A DNA stretch of 35,688 nt from Flavobacteriales bacterium UBA1958 (GCA_002336675.1 DDEI01000007.1:17212-52899); one strand, 5' to 3'; counted from the stretch's first letter, positions 16,237 through 25,301 are shown. The notes: generated from the sequence alone by a model not told the origin. A program made the numbers and translations.

Positions 16237-17226
16237 GTGGATTATAAGTCTTTAGTAAACAGTTTTAAAGGTGCTAATGTGCTTATCGTAGGCGATGTGA
16301 TGATAGACGCCTACTTGTCTGGTAGCGCAGATAGAATGTCTCCGGAAGCTCCAGTTCCTGTAGTTTCTATAGATGAAGAGGTCTATAGATTAGGCGGGGC
16401 TGCCAACGTGGCTTTAAACGTGATGACTTTAGCCGCTAATTCTATTATTTGTTCAGTGATAGGCGAAGTGAAATCGGAAAGGTTTTTAGGCCTTCTGCGT
16501 GAAAGAGGTTTTTCTGAAGAAGGAATCATTCTGTCTAAGGATAGAAAGACAACACAAAAAACGAGGGTTTTAGATAAGGGTAAACAGCTTTTAAGAGTAG
16601 ATGAGGAGAGTACTCATGACTTAACTGCTGATGAAGAAAACAAACTTCTGACCAGAATAGAAGAAATAGTAAATACGAATTCTATAGACGTCTTAATTCT
16701 CCAAGATTATAATAAGGGAGTGCTCACGAGTAATGTGATTACTAAATGTATCCAACTCTGCAAGAAAAATAATATTCCTACCGCGGTAGATCCTAAGTTA
16801 AGACACTTTTTATCCTACAAAGGAGTCACTTTGTTCAAGCCAAATCTTAAAGAAATTAATGAAGGGCTGAATCTAGAGGTGAGAGGTGACAATTTAGAAT
16901 CCTTAAATGCCGCTATAGATAGGCTAGAAGGAGAATTAGAAAATGAGATTTCCTTTGTCACTCTTTCGGAGAATGGTGTGGCAATAAATGAAGGCGGAAA
17001 GTTCATTCATATTCCTGCACACCAGAGAAATATAGTAGACGTTTCAGGTGCTGGAGACACTGTTATTAGCCTGGCGGCACTCTGTCTGGCGAGAAGAGCC
17101 AGTATAAAAGAACTCGCACAGCTATCTAATTTAGCTGGAGGCTTAGTCTGTGAAAAAGTAGGGGTGGTTCCTATTAATAAAGAAGAGCTAATTTTAGCTT
17201 CAGAAAACCAACTGGATGTCCTTTAG
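16237..17226 (+). CDS. rfaE1: D-glycero-beta-D-manno-heptose-7-phosphate kinase (HldE N-terminal type)
   Basis: PfkB-family sugar kinase making heptose 1,7-bisphosphate for ADP-heptose, the lipopolysaccharide core precursor. The 329-aa protein has ANVLIVGDVMIDAYLSG near the start, GGAANVA (53-59), KTRVLDKGKQLLRVD in the substrate region and the catalytic VSGAGDT with Asp274. Bifunctional HldE carries a cytidylyltransferase domain (RfaE2), absent here, so this is the stand-alone kinase form and a separate RfaE2 is expected elsewhere. Translation starts at GTG (16237); no ATG is near, and the first residues fit the family. It overlaps trkH by 11 bp. Confidence 0.92.
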   Translation: MDYKSLVNSFKGANVLIVGDVMIDAYLSGSADRMSPEAPVPVVSIDEEVYRLGGAANVALNVMTLAANSIICSVIGEVKSERFLGLLRERGFSEEGIILSKDRKTTQKTRVLDKGKQLLRVDEESTHDLTADEENKLLTRIEEIVNTNSIDVLILQDYNKGVLTSNVITKCIQLCKKNNIPTAVDPKLRHFLSYKGVTLFKPNLKEINEGLNLEVRGDNLESLNAAIDRLEGELENEISFVTLSENGVAINEGGKFIHIPAHQRNIVDVSGAGDTVISLAALCLARRASIKELAQLSNLAGGLVCEKVGVVPINKEELILASENQLDVL

Positions 17227-19045
17227 TAACCTCAGAGAAAAGGCTAATTTTTTCTTATATGAGAATAAATCTCAGGTACTGTTTATTTGTCGTATTTGTC
17301 ATGTGATTATTTCTTTCACCGCATTAATAGTGTTGGGTTTTCTTTATGGGTTTGATCATTCGGCAGAGGAAAAAGAATTTCTGCTTGGAATCATAGAGGC
17401 TTCTTTTGTATTCTACTCGCTATACTTTTTTATACGATGGATTTACCACTTTAAACCCTGGGAGTTCATTAAGAAAAATTGGCTAGAGTCCCTAGTCATA
17501 CTCATTCTTATTGTAGAAGGAATAAGCTACAATATATTTGGAGTATTCCTACTAGAAGAATTAGCTAAAAGCTCTAATATATCTGATTATACAGACATTT
17601 CTAATGTCCTCATTCAGTTGTATTTCTTCTTTACTATCCTCATTACATCAGGGAAAGGAGGTCGGCTCTTTTCCTCGGTTAAAGTCCATCCAGCTATGGT
17701 CTTTATTTTTAGTTTCTTACTGCTCATATTTATAGGGACAGTTCTGTTAATGCTGCCTAAAATGTCTCATGCGGAGAATGGAATGGGGTTCATAGATGCT
17801 TTGTTCACGAGTACAAGTGCTACCTGCGTAACTGGTTTGATGGTAGAAGACGCCGCTCATTTTTTCACCTTTAGAGGTCAGGTTATAATTCTGATTTTAA
17901 TCAAGCTTGGGGGGTTGAATATCATAGCTTTTGGATACTTCATGGCATTTGCGGGTAGGCTCGGGTTTAAAGTCAAACAACATGATGTGATAGAGGATTT
18001 TGTGAATAAAGAAACAGCTCTTAATGCGCGAGCTATGCTCGGAAAGGTGGTGGCTTGCAGTATAGGAATAGAGATATTGGGAGCGCTAATGTTATTTGCG
18101 GTTTGGGGTCAGGACATGTTTGCTACGCTAGGGGACAGAATTTACCACTCCATATTTTTATCTGTTTCAGCGTTTAACAATGCTGGAATATCTCTGTTTA
18201 CCGATGGATTAGCTGATATGGAATCTGGTGTAGGAACCAACTATTTAGTTCATTTAGTAGTCACGTTTGTGGTGTTTTTCGGGGCATTGGGAATGGTGGC
18301 TATATTTGATTTATTCGACCCTAAGAATCTAAGAGAGCGACTTCAGAAGCCCTGGAAAACCATTTCTTTCAGCACTAAGATAGCCCTCTATTTCTCGCTT
18401 ATTTTGGTAGGAGTAGGAGCCTTAGCATACTTCTGCTTGGAGTATAACAATACCTTAGCTGATTTAGGCCCTGTGGAAGCTATTATCACTTCCCTTTTTC
18501 AATCCGTGACTAGAACTTCTGGATTTAATACTGTAGATATCGGCTCCATTGGAGCGCCTATGCTTTTCTTGATGATTATTCTAATGTTCATAGGGTCATC
18601 TTCAAGTTCTACTGGAGGAGGAATTAAAACCAGCACATTCGCAGTGATTCTGGCAGATGTTACCGCTACGATTAAGGGTTTAAAGCACACGTCATTATTT
18701 AAAAGAACTATTCCAGCTGCGCTAAGATCTAGAGCTTACGGGGTGTTGGTTATCTTTATCGTAGGAAATGCGGTAGGGATTTTCATTTTAAGTATATCAG
18801 AAATCGAGATACTTAACACACATAAAGATGGTATGTTAGCCCTGGTTTTTGAGCAGGTTTCAGCTATGGGAACTGTAGGCCTGTCTATGGGAATAACTTC
18901 TGATTTAACGAATGTGGGAAAAATTGTACTAGCCGTCAGCATGTTCATAGGAAGAGTTGGTACACTCACAGTAGCCTTCGCGTTAGGAAGAAAACTTATA
19001 AGTAAGAATTTTAAATACGCCGAAGGTCATACGATGGTCGGTTAA
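17216..19045 (+). CDS. trkH: TrkH/KtrB-type potassium uptake channel
   Basis: Inner-membrane K+ translocating subunit, 609 aa. Four selectivity-filter repeats are visible: SATCVTGL (near 200-208), AFNNAGISL, VTRTSGFNT and AMGTVGLSMG, each with the filter glycine. The conserved core begins near residue 158. Before it is an extra region with about four hydrophobic stretches, including WIYHFKPWEFIKKNW. That segment looks like the helix pairs of ion-channel sensor domains; this resemblance is an impression. The regulatory TrkA/KtrA partner is not in the window. The start ATG lies inside the heptose kinase gene, suggesting translational coupling, and ubiE follows 15 bp later. Confidence 0.94.
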   Translation: MSFSNLREKANFFLYENKSQVLFICRICHVIISFTALIVLGFLYGFDHSAEEKEFLLGIIEASFVFYSLYFFIRWIYHFKPWEFIKKNWLESLVILILIVEGISYNIFGVFLLEELAKSSNISDYTDISNVLIQLYFFFTILITSGKGGRLFSSVKVHPAMVFIFSFLLLIFIGTVLLMLPKMSHAENGMGFIDALFTSTSATCVTGLMVEDAAHFFTFRGQVIILILIKLGGLNIIAFGYFMAFAGRLGFKVKQHDVIEDFVNKETALNARAMLGKVVACSIGIEILGALMLFAVWGQDMFATLGDRIYHSIFLSVSAFNNAGISLFTDGLADMESGVGTNYLVHLVVTFVVFFGALGMVAIFDLFDPKNLRERLQKPWKTISFSTKIALYFSLILVGVGALAYFCLEYNNTLADLGPVEAIITSLFQSVTRTSGFNTVDIGSIGAPMLFLMIILMFIGSSSSSTGGGIKTSTFAVILADVTATIKGLKHTSLFKRTIPAALRSRAYGVLVIFIVGNAVGIFILSISEIEILNTHKDGMLALVFEQVSAMGTVGLSMGITSDLTNVGKIVLAVSMFIGRVGTLTVAFALGRKLISKNFKYAEGHTMVG

Positions 19046-19060
19046 TTAAGAAAAAATATT

Positions 19061-19795
19061 TTGGGAACAAAAGTAACTCCGTATAGCAATAAGGCGAGTA
19101 AGAAAGAACAAGTAGCTGAGATGTTTGACAACATAGCACACAGCTATGATTTTCTGAATCATTTTTTCTCTTTAGGGATAGATAAGCTATGGCGTAAGAA
19201 AGCTATAAATATTCTTAAGAAAGAGAACCCGAGTAGTATTTTGGATGTTGCCACAGGTACAGGAGATTTCGCATTGCAAAGCATAAAAAACGGTCTTCCT
19301 TCTCAAGGGAAAATAACTGGATTAGATATTTCTAACGGAATGCTAGAGGTTGGAAGAAAGAAAATAACCAGTAAAAATCTATCTGATAGAATAGATATGG
19401 TTCAGGGTGATTCAGAGAACATGCCGTTTGAGGACGATACCTTTGACGCTACCATGGTAGCTTTCGGAGTTCGAAATTTCCAGAACCTAAAACCAGGCTT
19501 GCAGGACATGTACAGAGTGATTAAGCCAAATGCGCTGTGTGTGGTGCTTGAGTTTTCTAAACCCAAAATATTTCCTATCAAGCAATTGTTCGGTTTTTAT
19601 TTTAAGAAAATCATGCCTTTCTTTGGTAAGTTGGTGAGTAAAGACGCTAGAGCTTATACTTATCTTCCTGAGTCCGTAGACGCTTTTCCAGAGGGTGAGG
19701 CATTTAAAGGAATTATGAAGGAGTGTGGTTATAGAGAGATAGAGCAGCAAATGCTTTTTGGAGGAGTAGCTTCTATTTATTGGGGAAGGAAGTAG
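19061..19795 (+). CDS. ubiE: UbiE/MenG demethylmenaquinone methyltransferase
   Basis: SAM-dependent C-methyltransferase for the last step of menaquinone synthesis (ubiquinone is not expected in Bacteroidota). The 244-aa protein shows MFDNIAHSYDFLNHFFSLGID near the start, SAM motif I ILDVATGTGDFAL and the family signature FGVRNFQNLKPGL. The start is TTG at 19061: the first residues (TKVTPYSNKASKKEQ) are typical of flavobacterial homologues, and the next Met (residue 21) is inside the conserved block. It is last in the aminotransferase-rfaE1-trkH-ubiE run, and convergent with truA. A 6-bp hairpin (19833-19849) lies in the 57-bp gap but has no T-run. Confidence 0.94.
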   Translation: MGTKVTPYSNKASKKEQVAEMFDNIAHSYDFLNHFFSLGIDKLWRKKAINILKKENPSSILDVATGTGDFALQSIKNGLPSQGKITGLDISNGMLEVGRKKITSKNLSDRIDMVQGDSENMPFEDDTFDATMVAFGVRNFQNLKPGLQDMYRVIKPNALCVVLEFSKPKIFPIKQLFGFYFKKIMPFFGKLVSKDARAYTYLPESVDAFPEGEAFKGIMKECGYREIEQQMLFGGVASIYWGRK

Positions 19796-19852
19796 AGCTA
19801 TAGGATAGGTTTCTTGTTTATAGTGTTGGCCAATTATGCTGGCCATAATCTG

Positions 19853-20647
19853 CTATTCCAGGCCTACTTTCAACATCTTGATTAAGTGGTGTGAATCTTC
19901 TAGCTCTAGAAATGGATAATCAATCCTGCTAAGAAAGAGGCCATTCGGAAGGGCTGGCTGCTTGTCTTTCAGTTGTTTTTTTCGATTCAAAACTTCCTCA
20001 AATTCTGCCAGAGTCATTTTACCACTACCCACCTGTAATAAGAAGAAAACACAATAGCGAACCATACCTCTGAGAAATCGATTGCTGGTGATGGTAAACC
20101 GCAGCCGTCCCTTATCCTCATTGATGAATAATTCAGAATTCGTTACTCTGCATAATGTGTTTTTATATACATCGGGCTGTTTGCAAAGCGGTCTGAAATC
20201 TTTCGTCTTTAAGATAAGCCCCGCAGCCTTTTTCATGAGGTCGAAGTCCAATGTTAAATCCTCATAGAACGAGCTGTATCGGATAAGAATAGGATCCTTC
20301 TTTAAATGAATGAAATAGTCATAGGTGCGAGATACAGCGCTATGTCTAGCATGTTGATTATTGTCTACTTCAAATATTTCAAAAACAGCAATCGTATCAG
20401 GTAAATTCTTGTTTAGGCGGAACATTAAATCAAATGAAGGGTCTTCATCCAATTCTATTTGAACCACATACTGACTAGAGTGAACACCTGCGTCAGTTCT
20501 TCCACAGCCGTTTGCAGTCACCTCTTTCTTAAATACTTTAGAGAGAATATCCTCTATAACTTCCTGTACTGTGTTTCGAGGTTTAGTTTGTCTCTGCCAA
20601 CCTCTGTATGGGGTGCCGTCAAATCCTAGGTGTATGAAATAGCGCAT
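19853..20647 (-). CDS. truA: tRNA pseudouridine(38-40) synthase TruA
   Basis: Isomerises uridines 38-40 in the tRNA anticodon stem. The 264-aa protein opens with RYFIHLGFDGTPYRGWQRQ, has the catalytic GRTDAGVH with Asp52, and later FLRGMVRYCV, the family's RNA-binding stretch. Length is standard. The ATG at 20647 starts directly at the first strand. It lies 76 bp downstream of the divergently unrelated alpha/beta hydrolase on the same strand. Confidence 0.97.
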   Translation of the reverse strand: MRYFIHLGFDGTPYRGWQRQTKPRNTVQEVIEDILSKVFKKEVTANGCGRTDAGVHSSQYVVQIELDEDPSFDLMFRLNKNLPDTIAVFEIFEVDNNQHARHSAVSRTYDYFIHLKKDPILIRYSSFYEDLTLDFDLMKKAAGLILKTKDFRPLCKQPDVYKNTLCRVTNSELFINEDKGRLRFTITSNRFLRGMVRYCVFFLLQVGSGKMTLAEFEEVLNRKKQLKDKQPALPNGLFLSRIDYPFLELEDSHHLIKMLKVGLE

Positions 20648-20723
20648 CTGTAAATTATAGCAAGAGTATGCTTAGTTTTCTTAAAATAGGAAAAAAGGGA
20701 GCTCTAATTTTTAAAATAAAATA

Positions 20724-21665
20724 TCAATCTTTCAAAAATGAAAGAACAGCTTCTAAACTTTTAGTTGGACTTTCTTCCATAGGTATATGACCTACATTAT
20801 TCACGATCACTAGAGTGTCATTAGGCATATCATTATGGAATTTGTATGCTATCTCCACAGGGATAAGTAAATCCTCTTCTCCCCATAGCACTAGAGTCTT
20901 CTGTTCTATTAATTTTATGTTTTTATGGGAAAGTGTATCATTAGTTACCTTCAACCCATCAATGAAAGCTTGTCTATTGCCTTTTCTTAAGGCTAATTCA
21001 AAATAACGATCTACAAGAGTTTCCGTTATTTTAGTGTTATCTGCATAGACATTTTCTATGCTTTGTGTTACTACCCATCTGGGTGTAATTAATTTAAAAG
21101 CATTTTTTATAAGGGGTATTTGAGCTACCTGAAAAGCTAAAGGTGTGCTCTTAGGTTTCGAGGGGTATCCTGCAGCATTAATAAGCATTAACTTATCTAC
21201 CATTTTTGGATACTTGTACGCAGTTTTCCATGCGATATGGCCTCCTAAAGAATTCCCTACAAGTATGCATTTTTGAATTCCAAGGGAGTCCAAAAATTTT
21301 ACTATAAAATCTACATAATTATTCATCGAATAATCTCGATTTGGAAAAGGACCTGTGAGCCCATATGCAGGTAAATCCATTCGAATTACTCTGTGGTTCT
21401 GTTTTAATTGTATAGCCCAATCTTCAAAGGTATGCAGGCTAGCACCTGTTCCATGAATAAGAACGATTGGGAGTGAGTCTGTTATATCTCCTTCATCTCT
21501 ATAATGCACATCCATTCCATGAACAGAGATAAATTTAGATACTGAAGTTGCATATTTCGATTTCAACTCGTTTAGAGGCATATCTCGGTATCCGAATAAC
21601 AGTAAAATAATGATAACCGAAATACTAATGCTGCAAACAAATATTTTTATGATCTTGACGGTCAA
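20724..21665 (-). CDS. Membrane-anchored alpha/beta hydrolase
   Basis: 313-aa alpha/beta-hydrolase-fold protein. One hydrophobic helix at about 6-26 would tether it to the membrane with the domain outside the cytoplasm. The oxyanion region is VLIHGTGAS (68-76), the nucleophile Ser139 lies in GNSLGG, the acid is probably in LWGEEDLLIP, and the His is in NVGHIPME. The whole catalytic triad is thus present. Such sequences are usually labelled esterase/lipase-like or MhpC-like; the substrate is unknown. It follows the GH92 gene by 73 bp on the same strand and may be read from it. Confidence 0.85.
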   Translation of the reverse strand: MTVKIIKIFVCSISISVIIILLLFGYRDMPLNELKSKYATSVSKFISVHGMDVHYRDEGDITDSLPIVLIHGTGASLHTFEDWAIQLKQNHRVIRMDLPAYGLTGPFPNRDYSMNNYVDFIVKFLDSLGIQKCILVGNSLGGHIAWKTAYKYPKMVDKLMLINAAGYPSKPKSTPLAFQVAQIPLIKNAFKLITPRWVVTQSIENVYADNTKITETLVDRYFELALRKGNRQAFIDGLKVTNDTLSHKNIKLIEQKTLVLWGEEDLLIPVEIAYKFHNDMPNDTLVIVNNVGHIPMEESPTKSLEAVLSFLKD

Positions 21666-21738
21666 ATTAGCGTATTACTATTTTTCATTCGCAAGGTATA
21701 CAGAGAGTGTCTCAAAGATACTTTCTAGCAATTCAAAA

Positions 21739-24700
21739 TTAATCAATCAATATCTCGTCTACAAAAATCCATGGAGTTTCTCCTGCGCTTATATGCCAGT
21801 CAGGCATCGGGCCCCAATTCTTGGCTTTTACTCTTACATAACGCGCTAAAGTGAATTTTTCCGCTCCTGCTAATGCAGGTTCTACATCTTCTTCCAATGG
21901 CTGAAGAGTGAATGTGGAACTATAATATGGTTCCCAATTCTTCTTGTCGCTAGAAGTTTCAATAATTACTTGGCTAGGAGGGAAGATCCATGGTTTGGTA
22001 TCTTTTAAGTAGCTGAGATGAATGGATGAGATAGCTGTCTTACTCCTTAAATCCACTATGGCGTTTAGGTCTTTTTCCCAGTACCCTTGGAAATCACCGC
22101 TTTTATAATCAGGCCTAGATCTTATTCCATCTATCAGTGCCATGTCTCCTCCACCAGTGTATTGATTGTTATACTCTGAGAAAAGTTCTATGGCCCAATC
22201 GGCTTTTCTTTTTATAACTAGAGCTTTCACTATTCCGCTAGCCGAGGCCACTTGTTTTTGGCTCCTAGATTCTATCGTCATGGATTCATTTATGGTAAAT
22301 GGCTCGGTATATAATTTCCAATCAGTCGTATCTGTTACTTTAGTTGTTCTATACTCTGTCCTTGCTCCTTTTTCAGAAGAGATGGTCACGGTAGTTTCAT
22401 CTAGAAAACTTCTCTCAACCGCAATGGAGGGAGTCATGGTAATATCAAAACCATCTATTTTAGAGTTGGGGCGGTTTACTGGTGCCGTTCCCCATGTAGA
22501 ATTAGGAATTGGGGAAAGTACAAAAGACAAATCTCCGCCTTCCATAATCATATCATGGGTAATATATGAATTTGGCCAGTCGGCTCCGTTATACCTCACG
22601 CTAGAGATATACCTTCTTTTCTCTTTAGGGGCTATTTCTTCTTGTTCCATCTCCAGCATAGAAGTAGAGATAGAAAACGTATTTCCGTTTTCTAGATGAA
22701 TGGCAGCACTGTCTATAATAGGCGCGCTCAGGATATATTCTCTGCTTCCCGGAGTTACAGAGTATATTCCCATAGCAGAGAGCACGTACCAGCTGCTCAT
22801 CTGACCGCAGTCTTCATTTCCACTGAGACCATCGGGAGTAGGAGAGTAAAGGTCCCTTAAAATTTCTTGAGTTCTGTACTGCGTTTTCCATGGCTGTCCA
22901 GAATAATTATATAAGTAAGCCATGTGATGGCTAGGCTCGTTTCCATGAGCGTACTGGCCTATTAAACCGGTAATATCTGGCTGGTGTCTTCCTGCTAAAT
23001 CCATAGGAGCTGTAAACAGTTTATCCAGTAGTTCATTGAATCTTTTTTCGCCTCCTACATGGGTCATTAATCCATCCACATCTTGAGGTACGAAGAAGCT
23101 GTACTGGTAAGAATTAGCCTCAGTAAAATTAAAATTTACCTCAGAAGGATCGAACGGTGTAATCCAATCTCCATTTCTCTTGGCTCTGCAGTAACCAATT
23201 TCCCCATCTATAGTATTTCTATAATTCTGTGCACTTCTGTAATAAGCCTCTGCTACTTCCATATTTCCTAGTGCTTCAGCAAAAATGGCAATGCACCAGT
23301 CATTGTAGGCATACTCTAAGTTCTTAGACACAGACTCTCCTTCATCTTCCATAGAGATATATCCTTTCTCTCTAAAATGCTCCTTTCCGAACTCTGCTGC
23401 TTCTGAGGTTTTCACCATGGCTTCCAACGCCTTCTGCGTATCGAAATCAGTAATCCCCTTCATGTATGCATCTACAATGACAGGTACAGCATTATATCCT
23501 ATCATACAGTGCGTATAATTCCCGGCGAGCTCCCACATTGGGAGGTCTCCACCCTGGTCGTACATCTTCAGAAATGAGTGTATGAAATCTTTAGTTTTAT
23601 CTCTCTGTGTAATGGTGTAAAGCGGGTGTGAAGCTCTAAATGTATCCCATAGAGAAAATACCGTGTACTGCTCATGGTCAGTGGCAGAGTGTATTTTCAT
23701 ATCTACACCTCTGTATCTTCCGTCTACATCTGTAAACGTGTTCGGTACGGTGTAGGAGTGATAAAGTGCCGTGTAAAAATTTCGCAGTATAGTAGTGTCC
23801 TGCGTTGCAATCTCTATTTTGCTTAATTCCTCTAACCACGCTTTTTTAGCCGCTGTTTTATATCTCCCAAAATCCCAATGCGGAGCTTCTGTTTTTAAGT
23901 TTTGCAACGCGCCTTCAATATCTACTGGTGAAAGCGCCACTTTTACCATTAAATCGACTCCTTGATTAAAGATTAGCGGGAACACAGGAACCATCTCTTG
24001 GTAATTTCCGACTTCTCCATTTTCCAAATCCTCATCAACTATTTCGAAGGTCTGGTCAGTATAGATAAATGGTCTGGAAAACTCTGCTACGAAGTAAACA
24101 TGCTGTTCTTCTGCCCATTCTTTAGAAACTCTCATTCCGGCTACAGTAGAATCATTCAACGGATAAAACTGATATTCTATTAGTGGATCTCTGTGTGCTA
24201 AATCTATAAATACAGTAAAACTATCAGCTTGATTAGTTAAGTGGTATTTGTGAATCCCAACTCTGGTGGTAGTCGTTAATTCGGTTTCCATATTTTGGTC
24301 ATCTAGAAAAACAGAGTAGTATCCAGGAGAGGCTTTTTCAGTTTCTTTCCGGAATGCACTTCTGTATCTCTCCCCCCAGTTTTTTCCTTCATGCACAGCG
24401 CTATTTGTAGGCGACAGAAGAACGTCACCATAATCAGAGATTCCAGTTCCCTGCAGGTGTGTGTGACTAAATCCATATATCAAAGAATCTGAATCATGGT
24501 ATCCACCGCAGCCATCCCATCCCGTAAGTCTCGTATCTGGACTTAACTGCACCATCCCAAATGGCATAGTAGCTCCTGGGTATGTATGACCATGACCTCC
24601 AGTTCCTACGAATGGATTTACAAAGTCACATACGGTAGGTTCTTCAAAAAGTTCTGCTGCTGGTGTAGCCTTCTTATTCGCAGTGCACGAGACCACAGCC

Positions 24701-24741
24701 ATTAGTATAGTTAGAAGTGAAAGTGAGGTGAAAAACTTCAT
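21739..24741 (-). CDS. GH92 family alpha-mannosidase lipoprotein
   Basis: Glycoside hydrolase family 92 enzymes are calcium-dependent exo-alpha-mannosidases that trim N-glycan-type or yeast-mannan-type glycans. The 1000-aa protein has a lipoprotein signal (VVSC, Cys19). The GH92 part follows at about 38-755 with NPFVGTGGHGHTYPGATMPF, GWDGCGGYHDSD, YGFSHTHLQGTG, GNEPSHHMAYLYNY and GNEDCGQMSSWYV. About 240 residues more form a Fn3/chitobiase-C-like piece (from PSIAVERSF) and a discoidin (F5/8 type C)-like domain (DGIRSRPDY to the end), probably carbohydrate-binding. The usual GH92 length is about 750 aa. No SusC/SusD pair, regulator or other glycosidase is next to it, so it is outside a polysaccharide utilisation locus. 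Confidence 0.93.
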   Translation of the reverse strand: MKFFTSLSLLTILMAVVSCTANKKATPAAELFEEPTVCDFVNPFVGTGGHGHTYPGATMPFGMVQLSPDTRLTGWDGCGGYHDSDSLIYGFSHTHLQGTGISDYGDVLLSPTNSAVHEGKNWGERYRSAFRKETEKASPGYYSVFLDDQNMETELTTTTRVGIHKYHLTNQADSFTVFIDLAHRDPLIEYQFYPLNDSTVAGMRVSKEWAEEQHVYFVAEFSRPFIYTDQTFEIVDEDLENGEVGNYQEMVPVFPLIFNQGVDLMVKVALSPVDIEGALQNLKTEAPHWDFGRYKTAAKKAWLEELSKIEIATQDTTILRNFYTALYHSYTVPNTFTDVDGRYRGVDMKIHSATDHEQYTVFSLWDTFRASHPLYTITQRDKTKDFIHSFLKMYDQGGDLPMWELAGNYTHCMIGYNAVPVIVDAYMKGITDFDTQKALEAMVKTSEAAEFGKEHFREKGYISMEDEGESVSKNLEYAYNDWCIAIFAEALGNMEVAEAYYRSAQNYRNTIDGEIGYCRAKRNGDWITPFDPSEVNFNFTEANSYQYSFFVPQDVDGLMTHVGGEKRFNELLDKLFTAPMDLAGRHQPDITGLIGQYAHGNEPSHHMAYLYNYSGQPWKTQYRTQEILRDLYSPTPDGLSGNEDCGQMSSWYVLSAMGIYSVTPGSREYILSAPIIDSAAIHLENGNTFSISTSMLEMEQEEIAPKEKRRYISSVRYNGADWPNSYITHDMIMEGGDLSFVLSPIPNSTWGTAPVNRPNSKIDGFDITMTPSIAVERSFLDETTVTISSEKGARTEYRTTKVTDTTDWKLYTEPFTINESMTIESRSQKQVASASGIVKALVIKRKADWAIELFSEYNNQYTGGGDMALIDGIRSRPDYKSGDFQGYWEKDLNAIVDLRSKTAISSIHLSYLKDTKPWIFPPSQVIIETSSDKKNWEPYYSSTFTLQPLEEDVEPALAGAEKFTLARYVRVKAKNWGPMPDWHISAGETPWIFVDEILID

Positions 24742-24766
24742 AATCTGATTAATGATTTATAGGGAG

Positions 24767-24774
24767 TAAAGGTA
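24767..24774 (-). promoter_or_regulatory. Possible -7 box of the GH92 gene
   Basis: TACCTTTA, one mismatch to TAnnTTTG, lies 25 nt before the ATG. The identical octamer at 26 nt precedes the PD40 gene. Confidence 0.25.
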
Positions 24775-24804
24775 AAAGGAAAATTGATTTTATATAGGGA
24801 GATC

Positions 24805-24838
24805 TTGGGCTGTGGATAATTTTTAAATCCTAGTTTTG
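24805..24838 (+). promoter_or_regulatory. Promoter of the 109-aa gene
   Basis: The -7 box TAGTTTTG (24831-24838) is an exact TAnnTTTG match 19 nt before the ATG. A TTG at 24805-24807, 23 nt upstream of it, may be the -33 element. Confidence 0.5.
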
Positions 24839-24857
24839 GACCTCAAAAGGAAATCCA

Positions 24858-25187
24858 ATGTCAAGATCTACTTCTACTATAATTTCTGCTGTCATACAGG
24901 CTTGTATGACCAATGATTTAGCAGCTATCAAGCCGTTGGTGTTTTCGGAGTCGGTAGAAATAAGTGGGGGTAGCAAAGAGAAGTTTTTTCAGTTGTTCGA
25001 AAAGACAGTAAACGGAGCACATAGAAAAGCGAAGGGAGATTGGAATATGAGTATAGAACCAGCAGAATGGTTAAAAGAGAAAAATGCAGAGGTCTATGAT
25101 TTTTACGAAGGGAAAGGAAATAAACCGGTTATTTCGGTAGTTGTTGAAGAAAAAAGCGAGGTGCTCTGGATGGAAGTTTTAAAATGA
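24858..25187 (+). CDS. Small soluble protein of unknown function
   Basis: I do not recognise this 109-aa protein. It is supported as a gene by a well-placed promoter box, a start 19 nt after it and an ordered, soluble-looking sequence in a gap between genes of known strand. It has no signal peptide or membrane helix. The pattern of N-terminal helices, a central SVEISGGSKEKFFQLFEK segment and C-terminal strands (VISVVVEEKSEVLWMEVLK) is compatible with a small alpha+beta fold such as the NTF2/SnoaL-like cone, but this is only an impression. A weak AT-rich hairpin (AAAATG/CATTTT, 25181-25198, then Ts) overlaps the stop and might end its message. It lies upstream of dacB, 171 bp away. Confidence 0.65.
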   Translation: MSRSTSTIISAVIQACMTNDLAAIKPLVFSESVEISGGSKEKFFQLFEKTVNGAHRKAKGDWNMSIEPAEWLKEKNAEVYDFYEGKGNKPVISVVVEEKSEVLWMEVLK

Positions 25188-25267
25188 TTTGACATTTTTT
25201 TTCTTTAATAAAGAGCTAATTCGGTGTTCGTTGAATTAAATTTTTTCCTCAGTAGCTTTTTGATATT

Positions 25268-25301
25268 TTTTTATCTCATTACTTATCGAGCTAGATAAAA
25301 A
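25268..25301. repeat. Inverted repeat upstream of dacB
   Basis: Arms TTTTTATCT (25268-25276) and AGATAAAAA (25293-25301) are perfect complements 16 nt apart. They overlap a second imperfect palindrome (25283-25298, TTATC...GATAA). The repeat could be an operator of dacB or a weak hairpin after the small gene. There is no following T-run. I see no clear TAnnTTTG box for dacB, only TAACTTTT (25317-25324). Confidence 0.3.

Noticed and set aside
19487..19846. 119-aa minus-strand open frame over the end of ubiE
   Set aside because: Mostly antisense to conserved UbiE sequence; no start signals.
19833..19849. ATTATG/CATAAT hairpin as a two-way terminator between ubiE and truA
   Set aside because: Six A/T-rich pairs and no T-run on either side; too weak to call.
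22166..22699. 177-aa open frame on plus inside the GH92 gene
   Set aside because: Lies wholly antisense to a strongly supported GH92 coding region; no promoter or family resemblance.
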